Below are positions 9,548-18,725 of a stretch of DNA of 64,000 bases, piece after piece. Within the stretch, counting starts at the first letter, position 1. Each line of letters starts with the position of its first letter. Under the pieces are notes generated by a model. It made no database searches and was not told the DNA's origin. It was given only the letters and a program-made list of their open reading frames with translations. The position numbers were made by a program, and so were the translations under genes. Origin of the DNA: Phytophthora colocasiae (lineage: Eukaryota; Oomycota; Peronosporomycetes; Peronosporales; Peronosporaceae); assembly GCA_018806915.1 (NCBI GenBank), contig JAGKQI010000061.1, positions 1,054,001-1,118,000 on the forward strand, read 5' to 3'.

Positions 9548-12500
9548 ATGACCATCGGACCAAGATTCTCTTGGATACTGGTGCGACCATAAATATTCTG
9601 AGTTACGACTTTGCCCGTAAGCTCGGACTCAGACTTAAGTCGCACAAGCAGACCAAGGTGTCAGGAATGGGTGGTGTCCCAACATATATTGGTGCCAGCG
9701 CTGAGATCAAATTGACGCTTGGGCCAAGAGTGGTATATATTGTGGATGTTTGGGTCGCGAATATCGGTGAAGGAATTGACGTGCTTCTGGGAATGGGTTT
9801 TATGTTTGCTGCTGGAGTGAGAATTAGTGCTCGTGAAGGTCTGGTGTCGTTACCAGACGAGGTAGTGGTGATGATGTGTAATTGGGAACCTGGTGATCAC
9901 ATTGGTCGTAACAGGTCGGTTAGACCCAGCGAGGCTGTCCTTCTGAGTCCGGGTGAGGAGTTTATTGTCCGAATTGACTATGGCCCAACGAACCCCCAGA
10001 GGGAAGTCGTCTGGGCCGGACGCGGTGACCGCTGGGTTACCCAGCTGATCTATGCGGCCCGATCTTGGCCCGTGGCCGTTCGCGTGGTAAACATCTCTGA
10101 TAAAAACACGTGGGTCAATGAACTTTCTGATGTCGCGAGGATCGTGGAATATGGTTTCTTCCCAAGGCATGGACGTTTCGTGCGTCCAGGTTCCGCTGCC
10201 TATCGTGATTGGGAGGTTCTGATTCTGGAAAGCACCCCGTCACCAGAGACTAAGAAACGTATGAAGAGAGAGGCGGAGTTGGAGGCTTTGATGCCGCAGC
10301 CCCCGTGTGTAGATCGCCCGGTCTACCCATGGCCGACTGAAATACTGCAACGTCCAAGGTTTGACAACGCTCGAGTGCAGTTCGTGAAACCAGAGTCACC
10401 ACCGACCGTGAAACGAGTACGCTTCGCCCTGGATGCATTCACCCAGACGGAGGATGGTTGCTCCGGTGAGTCAACGGGAAGTGCGGACATCAGTACAGAT
10501 ACCAGGGATTTGGAAACATCCTCTGAAAGTACTCCACATACAGACCCTGGTGACTCGTCCGTTGTTATTGCCGGAGACGTCCTTGACTCAAAGCCTGAGT
10601 GTCTATTAGGTGACTCTCAGACCCCTGAGCTACCCGCGGACGATTTCGACCTGATGGATGAATCCTGGGATATTCCCATTCAGGGGATGCCTGGAACGCC
10701 TGAGGAAAAATTACGAGTGGAATACGAGCGGTGCATGAATGTTTCGAATGAAGAATTGGACTTGGAGCCGGGTGTATATATGCGAGAAGGCACGGAACTC
10801 CTCGCTCAATTACGCGACCAACTGGTCATGTTGCCTGAGCTGGAAGAATTGACACCAGAGTGTGATATCGACAGCGCTGATGTTGGAGAACCAGGAAAGA
10901 CGACCCCAGAAATGGAGAAGAAACTGCGTGATATTCTGAGGTACCACAGGAAGATATTCCTGGAAGATGGTAATGCAGCACCCGCACCGGCAAGGGGCGT
11001 GGTCTGTGATCTGGATGTGGGAGATGCCAAACCGGTAGCTCAACGTCCGAGATCCGTCGCTCCTCATCTCATGCTGAAGGTATATGAACTTCTAAAGAAA
11101 CTCCTGGAAACTGGTTTGATCGAGTACTCCAACTCCCCGTGGGCATCTCCTATTGTGATCGTTCTCAAGAAGAATGGTGTTGACATACGAATGTGCATCG
11201 ACTATCGCATCGTGAATGGCTTCATTCAACTGTCACGTTACCCTCTACCTCTTATTGACGATCTCTTAATTGGTTTTGAGGCTGCCATGTGGTTCATGAG
11301 CCTGGATATGGCTAGTGGTTTCTGGGCGATCAGGATGACGGAGCGCGCACGCCTGATATCAGCTTTCATTTGCCCGTTTGGACATTTTCAGTGGGTAAGG
11401 ATGCCGTTTGGTCTGAAGAACGCCCCTCTTGTGTATCAGGCTATGTTAGACAATTGCCTGTGGGGATTCGTGAGACTGTCACCAGAAGAAGAAGCTGAAG
11501 TTGATGCGGAGGTTCTGGAATTTCTGCAACTCCAGCCTCAGGACTCTAAAAAGCATCTTTCAGACTCTGAGAACCATACTCCGATTTCAGAGATGCCAAC
11601 ACTCACAAGTCAGATGACCGTCTTTCAGAGGAATATTCCCGTCCCCACATGCATGGGCCCAGTCCTGGGGAGGAGTTCATACATCGACGACATCGCACAT
11701 GGAGCACCGACTTGGGACCAATTATGTGACGATTTGAATGCCCTGCTTTTCAGGCTTCGCTATTGGAACATTTCGGTGAGTTTGCCCAAGAGCGAGTTCG
11801 GGAAGTTGTCGATACCGTACCTATCCCACGAAATCAGTGCCGAGGGTCTGAGGGCAACACCTAAGATTGTCAAAGGAGTTGAAGAACTGCCATTTCCGTC
11901 CACGTTGAAGGGAGTTCAGAGTTTCATGGGAAGCCTCAACTATTACAACAAGTTTATTGAGGATTTACCGGTGATTGCTGCTACCCTTTATGAGCTGACG
12001 GACGAGCAGATCCGTGCTGGACGAGACCTGACTCGTGCAAAAGAGGCGTTCGAGATTCTGAAACGTAAGATAGTCTCTACTCCACTACTCAGACATCCAG
12101 ATCGAACCAGACCGTTTGTTGTTATTCCGCACGCGAACCCTTGGGCTGCTTCAGCGGTCCTGGGACAAGAATATGAGGGAATAATACACCCGGTCCGGTT
12201 CACGGGTCGTGTCCTGAACGACGCCGAACTCAGGTATCATATCGCTGAGAAGGAAGTGATTGCGATCCTCAGAGTTTTGGAAAACTTCAGAGCTCTGGTG
12301 GAGTCAAGTCCGGTGATTGTGGTTTATACCAGATACTCTGTCCTGAAATGGTTGCTGACATCGAGTTCCACCGACGGCAGAAACGTCAAGTGGGGTCTGA
12401 AGTTGTCGCAGTGGAACTTGGAAATTCGCCGGATTCAGCGTGATGAAGATGGACTCCCAGCTATACTCGGTGCGGGCATTACCCCCAGGGAGCATCTGGA

Positions 12501-14934
12501 CGAAGTCTCTGAAAATCTGATCCCAGTCAAGGGGCGAGTCAAGCCGCCAGTTCCTATCAGTGTGGAAATGCTGGAAGCAGATTATCAAGGCTATGTTCTG
12601 AGTTTTGATGGTGCCGCAAAAACGTCTACCCGTCTGGGAAGCTGTGGGTGTATACTCTGGGAACTCCCGGGGTGGAGCGTTCTGGAAGCCCGAGGGTTTC
12701 CCCTGACGGATGTCACGGTGAATGACCCGGAGTACTGTGGCCTGAATTATGGTCTGAAGATGGCACTCGACCACGGAATACAGGAGTTGGTGGTTGTGGG
12801 AGATTCGCGCATCGCGATACAACAGGCTCAGGGGCTAATCAACTGCAATCAGCCTAACTTGCAACGGAGGTTGGCCGAATTTGAGTCTCTGAAAACCAAG
12901 TTTCGGACTCTGAAGTTGGTGCATGTGAAGCGCGAGTTTAACCAAGCAGCGGATTACCTGACCTCGAAGACTTTGACTCTTGGGGAAGCTTGGCAGGTGC
13001 AAGACGAGGATGAACTCATGCACCTGCAACTGGTATCCAAAGTTCATGAGAAACTGATGAAGCCTCGCTCAGCCCCGGACATGGAAGCTCAAGAGTCAAA
13101 AATATCAGACTCTGATAAACGTAATGCGTCACCAGAGTCTGAGAATGTTTTTGATCCGGAATCCGCACCCCTACCTCGATCGGCCAGAGTGTTGATTGCT
13201 GTAACCCGTGCCCAAGCTCCGCCTGACGCTAATCTGCCTGAGGGTGATGGCGAACGAGAACCTTTGGGACCTTTGGAGTTCCAGGCAGAACGCTGGCGTC
13301 GGATCAAGGCGCATCAGAGTCAGGACCCGTACTTGGTTGAACTCATGAAGTTTCTGAAAGGTGACGTGGGAGATTTACCACGACCCCGAGTCAGGAAGCT
13401 TGCCAGAGTTGCTGAGGACTTCGTTCTGGATTCTAGAGATGTACTGTATCGCCTGAGTCGCGCTACTCGAGAGCGGCCCCGGGACAATGTTGACGAACTC
13501 AGACTGGTGATTCCCAGAGATTTGTATCCAGACTTGTTACACTATGCTCATGAAGACTACCAAGGTGGACATCAAGGAATCAGGAGAACCTTTGAGAAGC
13601 TGAGTTCGGAATTTTACTGGTTGGGTATGTATGCCGATGTGGAGAGATTTGTGAAGGAATGCGTAGACTGTGCCAGTGGCAAGGGGCGACCCCCAAATCC
13701 TGGACCGTCCCCTGGAAATATTGAGCCCAGCCGGCCATTTGAAGTGGTGTCTATGGATTTTGTGACCCACATGCCGAAATCCGCACGTGGAAACACATTT
13801 CTCTTGCTGTTCCAGGATATGTTTTCGGGATACGTAATGTGCAAGCCAATGAGTGTCACCACTGCTCAGGATGTAGCAGAGGCTTATGAGGAACGCGTTT
13901 TCAGAAACTTTGGTGCTAGCTCTCTGATTCGTCATGATCAAGATCCTCGTTTTATGAGTGAGGTGTTCAAGTGTTTCAGGGAACTTTTGGGTAGCAGACA
14001 ACGCGCTACTCTAGGATACCGGCCTCAAGCCAACGGCCAGCAGGAGAGATCAGTACAGACTGTGGTGCGCGCGATTAAGGCATATATCTCTGAAGCCGAT
14101 CAAAGTGACTGGGATGATCACGCTGAACGTCTGATGTTTGCCCTGAACACGTCATTCGATGCCACCCGTCTGGAGACGCCTTTCTACCTGGTACATGGTT
14201 GGGATGCTCATGGGACGGTGTCCGCTATGCTTGGACCCAAGCCATCGACGACTCAGGAGCGAACTGCGTACGAATGGAGACGGAAGATGCAACGAGACTA
14301 TAGCTATGCTCTGGCATGTGCCGAAGATCTCCAGAAGAAGGCAAAGCGTGACCGGTCTGAAGAACAGACCAGAAAGTGGAACGAGTTATCAGAACGTCTG
14401 AAGTCAGGTTTCGCTATAGGCGACGCTGTATGGCTCTACATCCCTAAGGTACAAACGGGATTGAGCAGAAAACTAGCACACATGTGGCACGGACCCTTCA
14501 GGATCGAGGAGATGCTGGACGATTTCAGAGTACGACTCAAGGTTGAAGATACCGGCTACCGCGTGAACCCCTGGGTCCAAGTGAGCCGTCTGAAGCCAAG
14601 GGCTCTGTTCCCCAGACGACCCACGGTGGAACTCCAGATTCCAGAAGATGATGATTTTGACGCCGCCCTGTTACCAGAAGATAGTTGGGAACCTGATACT
14701 GAAAACGGCGAGTATGAAGTGGAGAAGATTTTGGATACCCGTTGGAACAAGCGTACCAGGACGTCCAGACGCCTACGCGAATATTTGATTAAATGGAAAG
14801 GTTACGATGAAACTGAGTGGCTGCCGTTATCGAAGCTGAACTGTGGAGCATTACTTTACGAATTCAACCAGAGTGCACGAGCACGAGCCCGTTTTCAGGC
14901 GATGCAGGCTGGAGACGATCATCCCAGAGTCTAA
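9544..14934 (+). CDS. Chromovirus Pol: protease, RT, two RNase H domains, integrase, chromodomain
   Basis: The 1796-codon frame is uninterrupted, but its junction to the upstream linker is shifted by one base. Domains (approximate residues): retropepsin with LLDTGAT (about 10); reverse transcriptase (515-760) with LDMASGFW and YIDD near 712, and about 75 extra residues between motif B (MPFGLKNAP) and YIDD; a Ty3-type RNase H (850-950) in which the usual DAS and TDH boxes read HAN and TRY, though the EKE glutamate remains; a second RNase H of archaeal/plant type (1018-1150) with FDGA, EYCGL, GDS and NQAAD; integrase with an HHCC finger (1332-1385) and core residues in SMDFV, RHDQDP and QQERS; and a C-terminal chromodomain (1722-1780, LIKWKGYDETEWLP). 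The set marks a chromovirus that should target chromatin marks. Several acidic Ser-rich linkers separate domains. Confidence 0.93.
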   Translation: MNDHRTKILLDTGATINILSYDFARKLGLRLKSHKQTKVSGMGGVPTYIGASAEIKLTLGPRVVYIVDVWVANIGEGIDVLLGMGFMFAAGVRISAREGLVSLPDEVVVMMCNWEPGDHIGRNRSVRPSEAVLLSPGEEFIVRIDYGPTNPQREVVWAGRGDRWVTQLIYAARSWPVAVRVVNISDKNTWVNELSDVARIVEYGFFPRHGRFVRPGSAAYRDWEVLILESTPSPETKKRMKREAELEALMPQPPCVDRPVYPWPTEILQRPRFDNARVQFVKPESPPTVKRVRFALDAFTQTEDGCSGESTGSADISTDTRDLETSSESTPHTDPGDSSVVIAGDVLDSKPECLLGDSQTPELPADDFDLMDESWDIPIQGMPGTPEEKLRVEYERCMNVSNEELDLEPGVYMREGTELLAQLRDQLVMLPELEELTPECDIDSADVGEPGKTTPEMEKKLRDILRYHRKIFLEDGNAAPAPARGVVCDLDVGDAKPVAQRPRSVAPHLMLKVYELLKKLLETGLIEYSNSPWASPIVIVLKKNGVDIRMCIDYRIVNGFIQLSRYPLPLIDDLLIGFEAAMWFMSLDMASGFWAIRMTERARLISAFICPFGHFQWVRMPFGLKNAPLVYQAMLDNCLWGFVRLSPEEEAEVDAEVLEFLQLQPQDSKKHLSDSENHTPISEMPTLTSQMTVFQRNIPVPTCMGPVLGRSSYIDDIAHGAPTWDQLCDDLNALLFRLRYWNISVSLPKSEFGKLSIPYLSHEISAEGLRATPKIVKGVEELPFPSTLKGVQSFMGSLNYYNKFIEDLPVIAATLYELTDEQIRAGRDLTRAKEAFEILKRKIVSTPLLRHPDRTRPFVVIPHANPWAASAVLGQEYEGIIHPVRFTGRVLNDAELRYHIAEKEVIAILRVLENFRALVESSPVIVVYTRYSVLKWLLTSSSTDGRNVKWGLKLSQWNLEIRRIQRDEDGLPAILGAGITPREHLDEVSENLIPVKGRVKPPVPISVEMLEADYQGYVLSFDGAAKTSTRLGSCGCILWELPGWSVLEARGFPLTDVTVNDPEYCGLNYGLKMALDHGIQELVVVGDSRIAIQQAQGLINCNQPNLQRRLAEFESLKTKFRTLKLVHVKREFNQAADYLTSKTLTLGEAWQVQDEDELMHLQLVSKVHEKLMKPRSAPDMEAQESKISDSDKRNASPESENVFDPESAPLPRSARVLIAVTRAQAPPDANLPEGDGEREPLGPLEFQAERWRRIKAHQSQDPYLVELMKFLKGDVGDLPRPRVRKLARVAEDFVLDSRDVLYRLSRATRERPRDNVDELRLVIPRDLYPDLLHYAHEDYQGGHQGIRRTFEKLSSEFYWLGMYADVERFVKECVDCASGKGRPPNPGPSPGNIEPSRPFEVVSMDFVTHMPKSARGNTFLLLFQDMFSGYVMCKPMSVTTAQDVAEAYEERVFRNFGASSLIRHDQDPRFMSEVFKCFRELLGSRQRATLGYRPQANGQQERSVQTVVRAIKAYISEADQSDWDDHAERLMFALNTSFDATRLETPFYLVHGWDAHGTVSAMLGPKPSTTQERTAYEWRRKMQRDYSYALACAEDLQKKAKRDRSEEQTRKWNELSERLKSGFAIGDAVWLYIPKVQTGLSRKLAHMWHGPFRIEEMLDDFRVRLKVEDTGYRVNPWVQVSRLKPRALFPRRPTVELQIPEDDDFDAALLPEDSWEPDTENGEYEVEKILDTRWNKRTRTSRRLREYLIKWKGYDETEWLPLSKLNCGALLYEFNQSARARARFQAMQAGDDHPRV

Positions 14935-15320
14935 TAACTCTGAAAACACATCTGGAAGTCTGATATCTGAAGGATTTCAGATATCGACTTTTAGAGTGTG
15001 GTAATCTGAGTGCGTGTTTTCAGAGACCTATTTCTGAAATTCGTGCGTTTGGATATGTGATCGACCATGTTGCTGCTTATATAAAAACGACTGTGTGAAT
15101 GTGAATATGGAAGTGAGTTTGTGGAGAATTAAGTACTGGAGGACACAAAGTTATGAATGATGAGATGATGAGAAGGAGTGTGATTATGTGGAGTGATATT
15201 GAAAGATTAAGGGATTAGGGAGCTACACTGAGGCCGGGGATTTACGTCACAAATGCAGACAACTATTTGGCTTCTCGAAGATGCAGCCTTCCCGTGGGCA
15301 CCATGGTGGAAACCTGAGCT
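14935..15320. other. Spacer between pol and the antisense ORF
   Basis: About 390 bp lie between the two convergent ORFs. The spacer holds a strong hairpin at 14962-14985 just after the pol stop, and a TATATAAAA string near 15077 on the plus strand. No ORF of interest is seen. As the meeting point of convergent genes it would be expected to contain both 3' ends. Confidence 0.5.
14962..14985 (+). terminator. Perfect 10-bp hairpin after pol stop
   Basis: GATATCTGAA (14962-14971) and TTCAGATATC (14976-14985) form a perfect stem with a 4-nt loop, 27 nt after the pol stop. It lies between convergent transcripts and could affect 3'-end formation on either strand; that role is inference. Confidence 0.4.
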
Positions 15321-18300
15321 TCAGTAGTGAAGGGAGATCGGGTTCTCGGAACGCTCCGCAGGTGTCAATTGATCCTTCTTGATGTCAGCAGGGACATACT
15401 GGAGCCACTCTTCGTCCGCATTCACCGTGGCCCATTGCATCCGAGCAGGCTCAATAGCGTCCAAGTCACCCAGTTGCGTCTCCAGACTCAGACACTTGGG
15501 ACCCCCCAGCTCTGCGACTCTGGGATCTTGCCAGATCCAAGGGCAGGACTTGTCTGGGACAACCCAGAGGCCAGGCTCTGAAAGCAGCGACTCTGGGAAA
15601 TCTTTGTGCCCCAGGACCTTTCGGATGAGGGCGTTGTGCTGACGAATCATGGCGGCTCGACGCATGGACCGGTACTTGTGAAGCTCCGCAGACTTTTCGT
15701 CAGCCTCAACATCCATGGTCACCCAATGCGTACGCTCCCAGAAGGCTTGAGCATGCTTCTTCATGCTGCGCACGATGTCTTCCACGTCAGCCAACACCAT
15801 GGGCCCCAGTTCTTCCCGCTTGTGGAAGTAAAACTCTGAGAATCGGTTGTCGAACATGACTTTCCAAGGGGCACGCTTCTTGCGGAGGACTGCACAGTAC
15901 CGCTCAGAGTCCCAGCGCTTCTTGAGGATGGCACATGAGTGCTTGTGCACCTCGTAGTCTGGAAAACCCAATGTCTGGCCAGTGGTAGTCTTGGTAGAGC
16001 TCACTCGTTGTACCCTGATACCATAGTACAACCAGGAGGATGCTTCACAGTCTGGTGTTTCCACCACCTGGAGCTCCTTGACCGTCAGAGAATTGTAGGG
16101 CTTGGATACCAGACTACGTGCCTTCCCAGAAGAACTCTTGGGCTTCGATCCACTTCCACTGGTGGACTTCGGACGGGACTTGGGACTGGTATGGGCTTTT
16201 ATGGACGCAAGGCTTCTCTTGGACTTCTTGGTAGGGATGATAGGCCCATCATCAGAGTCCGAGTCGTCATCAGAGTCCCGGGGACGCTTGGAGCCAGGAC
16301 GCGGGTGGTCATCGGACTTCTTGCTCCCGGACCTCTTGTCCCCAGACTTCTTGCTCCCGGACCTCTTGTCCCCAGACTTCTTGCTCCCAGACTTCTTGCT
16401 CCCCGACTTCTTGTCCTGAGACTTCTTGTCTTCAGACTTGTCGCTCTCGGAATCGCTGTCGTCAGACTCACCATCATCAGAGCTCTCGTCGTCATCTTCG
16501 TCTTCAGACTCGATCACACCAGAATCCTTGTAATCCGGATCGTCCTTGGGGTTGTCGGCGGTGGACTCGACATCACTTTCTGGATAATTTACGTGACCAT
16601 CCAGATCACCCCAGGCTGCAGGCTCGGTACCAGCTGAGATGTGACGATCCACCACCTCGTCGGCCATCTGGTAATACACTTCAGGGACGTACTTGGCCCA
16701 AAGAGTAGCATCCAGGCGACGAGAGAATACCAGGCTCACCAACATCTGAATGAGAGCCGGACTGCTGAAGAGACTGTGAGCCGCTTTGTCCGATGCCAAC
16801 CACTCCATGGCTTTATCATACTTGATCCCAGATAGCAGGGCTTGGCGGAGGTCGGGTCGAACTTCCTTCCAGACTACGTCACCAGGGAGTCTCTTGTGGA
16901 CCTCAGACTTTGCCACCTTAGAATCTGCATTCGCCGGAAGCGCCGATTCTTCAACGGGCTTGTGTCCGGACGGGCGACGCTGCAAACTCTTGGAGTCCCA
17001 CTTGAGCGGTCGCTTCGGAGGTGATTTCAGAGTCTGGGGCTTCGGCGGATATGACAGGTACCGTGGGCTCTCGCTCTTGGACTCTGAGGCTTCAGTACTT
17101 GGACGAGTAAGATCCAGAACTCTGGAGGTCCTCGCGGTCTTCTCAGCAGCCTGACGAGCTCGTTCCTCAGAAGGCCGTTTCTTGAAGTCAGGAACGGGTT
17201 TCTTTCGCGCGTCCAAGGCTGTCACGCTGATGATAGTCGTCCAGTTATCAGGGACGATGGTGTCCTCTTGGTATGACACCAGAAGGTCATGGAGCCGATC
17301 CCAATTACCAGAGATTTCAGAATTCTCTTGTAGGAACTCTGAGAACCCCCACGGATCTGTGGGCTTGACCTCAGGACGCGACTTCAGAATCGAGATCTGT
17401 GCTTGAAGATCAGCGACTTGGGACTTCAGAACTGCCTTGTCCGACTTCAGAGCTTCCACTTGGTCCTGGTAGTGAGCTTTGAGATCCTGAATCTCCGAAG
17501 TCATGCGTTCTTCTACCGCACCGGCGTCTTGCTGGGCACACTTAAGCTCGTGTTTCCAGTATTGACAGTGCAGTACCCACTCACGCTTGATTTCTTCGCA
17601 TTCAGAGCGCGCTGCTGCAGCATCAATCAAGGCGACACCGTTCTGAGAACCAACGCGTTCCCGAAGGCGACGGTGAGCAGCAGCCATGAGTTTCAAGCAT
17701 CCAGCCGTCCGAAAGACCTTCTCGGCAAGGCGGGTGGGGGAGACGTGAGAAACCAGAGACCCCAGTTCCCGGCGAACATCCACAGACGACGTCAAAGCAT
17801 CCAGAGTACGCACGTCTGGAGTCTGGGCGCACGGAGACACAACTTCGGCGGGGTCGAAGCTTGGAATCACTCGCTCCAGCTCCCGGAGGTCTTCATCAGT
17901 AAGTGCCTCGTAACCCACGAGCACACAGGGGCCACCATACGCGTTCGCTATGTGACGCCCTCTTCTGAAATCTTCAGCCCGTGCAGGAGTACTCACCAGA
18001 AAGGCACGTCCCTCTGGTTTGACGATGGGAGCAATATAATTCTGGGGAACATCAGAGTCCCCCAACGCCGTGACTTGGTCTCCTGTGGACGTCACCAGAC
18101 CCTGACGAAACAGCCGATCGACCTCTTCTGTGGACAAAAGCCGTGGAGCACCAAAGGCTCGCGGTCTGAAGACACCAGGAGTTCCCTCCGAGAATTCAGA
18201 GTGAGATTCCCCACGTGAAGCCACCGGTGGCGAGAGATCACCAGCACCGGCCGAGTTCATGTCATCACCAGGGAGGTCCTCAATCGGACCATCGACCTGT

Positions 18301-18671
18301 GAGTCGGTAGGTTTGGATGCATGGGCTGGGGCGCTAGGGCTGCCACCTGGCGATGTGGCTGAACCAACATCTCCACCCTGCGATATACCGGCAGTTGCCG
18401 AAGCAGGACAAGTGCCTGTGGCGTCGCCTGCCACCCCACTCGCTGGGGCATTTGAGCTCAGAGAAGCGTTCGTTTCCTCAGTCATGAGCGAAAGGACGGA
18501 GTTTTGAAAATGATCGCCTGTTTGGCAAGTCAAATTCAAGTTTCTGAGTCTGAGAGAATCAGATTGTGCGACGGGACACCAGAGACTCTGAAAACCAGGT
18601 AACTGACAAAGAGTTGCAGCTACGCTACGCTCTGAAAACCGTCTATCAGAATGTTTGATAGGCCTGGCCAT
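15321..18671 (-). CDS. 1116-aa antisense ORF between pol and 3' LTR, unknown function
   Basis: This uninterrupted minus-strand frame sits inside the chromovirus, opposite to gag-pol, and starts only 54 bp from the 3' LTR. The first ATG is at 18671; an alternative in-frame ATG at 18485 begins a Ser/Ala-rich segment. Visible parts: a low-complexity N-terminus (to about residue 170); a region with FRPRAFGAPRLLSTEEVDRL; a coiled coil (about 357-430); a helical block (about 590-690); an Asp/Ser/Glu-rich stretch (717-750); Lys/Ser/Gly repeats (745-790); basic stretches resembling nuclear localisation signals; and a C-terminal 240 residues with many Trp, Tyr and Arg that may be a folded domain. I do not recognise the family. 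Retention of a 3.3-kb frame while gag and pol show frameshifts suggests it is functional in the family. Plant Tat/Ogre elements also carry extra antisense ORFs at this site. Confidence 0.85.
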   Translation of the reverse strand: MARPIKHSDRRFSERSVAATLCQLPGFQSLWCPVAQSDSLRLRNLNLTCQTGDHFQNSVLSLMTEETNASLSSNAPASGVAGDATGTCPASATAGISQGGDVGSATSPGGSPSAPAHASKPTDSQVDGPIEDLPGDDMNSAGAGDLSPPVASRGESHSEFSEGTPGVFRPRAFGAPRLLSTEEVDRLFRQGLVTSTGDQVTALGDSDVPQNYIAPIVKPEGRAFLVSTPARAEDFRRGRHIANAYGGPCVLVGYEALTDEDLRELERVIPSFDPAEVVSPCAQTPDVRTLDALTSSVDVRRELGSLVSHVSPTRLAEKVFRTAGCLKLMAAAHRRLRERVGSQNGVALIDAAAARSECEEIKREWVLHCQYWKHELKCAQQDAGAVEERMTSEIQDLKAHYQDQVEALKSDKAVLKSQVADLQAQISILKSRPEVKPTDPWGFSEFLQENSEISGNWDRLHDLLVSYQEDTIVPDNWTTIISVTALDARKKPVPDFKKRPSEERARQAAEKTARTSRVLDLTRPSTEASESKSESPRYLSYPPKPQTLKSPPKRPLKWDSKSLQRRPSGHKPVEESALPANADSKVAKSEVHKRLPGDVVWKEVRPDLRQALLSGIKYDKAMEWLASDKAAHSLFSSPALIQMLVSLVFSRRLDATLWAKYVPEVYYQMADEVVDRHISAGTEPAAWGDLDGHVNYPESDVESTADNPKDDPDYKDSGVIESEDEDDDESSDDGESDDSDSESDKSEDKKSQDKKSGSKKSGSKKSGDKRSGSKKSGDKRSGSKKSDDHPRPGSKRPRDSDDDSDSDDGPIIPTKKSKRSLASIKAHTSPKSRPKSTSGSGSKPKSSSGKARSLVSKPYNSLTVKELQVVETPDCEASSWLYYGIRVQRVSSTKTTTGQTLGFPDYEVHKHSCAILKKRWDSERYCAVLRKKRAPWKVMFDNRFSEFYFHKREELGPMVLADVEDIVRSMKKHAQAFWERTHWVTMDVEADEKSAELHKYRSMRRAAMIRQHNALIRKVLGHKDFPESLLSEPGLWVVPDKSCPWIWQDPRVAELGGPKCLSLETQLGDLDAIEPARMQWATVNADEEWLQYVPADIKKDQLTPAERSENPISLHY
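16318..16410 (-). repeat. 30-bp tandem repeat in the antisense ORF (KSGSKKSGDKR repeats)
   Basis: A 30-bp unit repeats about three times with small changes, encoding alternating KSGSKK and KSGDKR blocks directly after the acidic tract. The in-frame 10-codon period keeps the ORF open when copy number changes. The composition suggests a disordered, basic, possibly nucleic-acid-binding segment. Confidence 0.8.
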
Positions 18672-18713
18672 GATACACAGCTTGGAGAAAGTTCACACTG
18701 ATGGATCGTGACC

Positions 18714-18725
18714 AGGAGGGGCGGT
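18714..18725 (+). other. Polypurine tract
   Basis: AGGAGGGGCGGT directly precedes the TG of the 3' LTR, the expected position of the plus-strand primer for reverse transcription. Confidence 0.8.

Noticed and set aside
9544..9550. Second programmed frameshift at the linker/protease junction
   Set aside because: No slippery heptamer or following structure; a lost base explains it more simply.
16318..16410. CRISPR-like array
   Set aside because: Direct 30-bp repeats without spacers, inside a coding frame of a eukaryotic element.
16199..16495. 98-aa Arg/Thr/Leu-rich minus frame and 232-aa plus frame over the Lys/Ser repeats
   Set aside because: Alternative-frame products of the 30-bp repeat within the antisense ORF.
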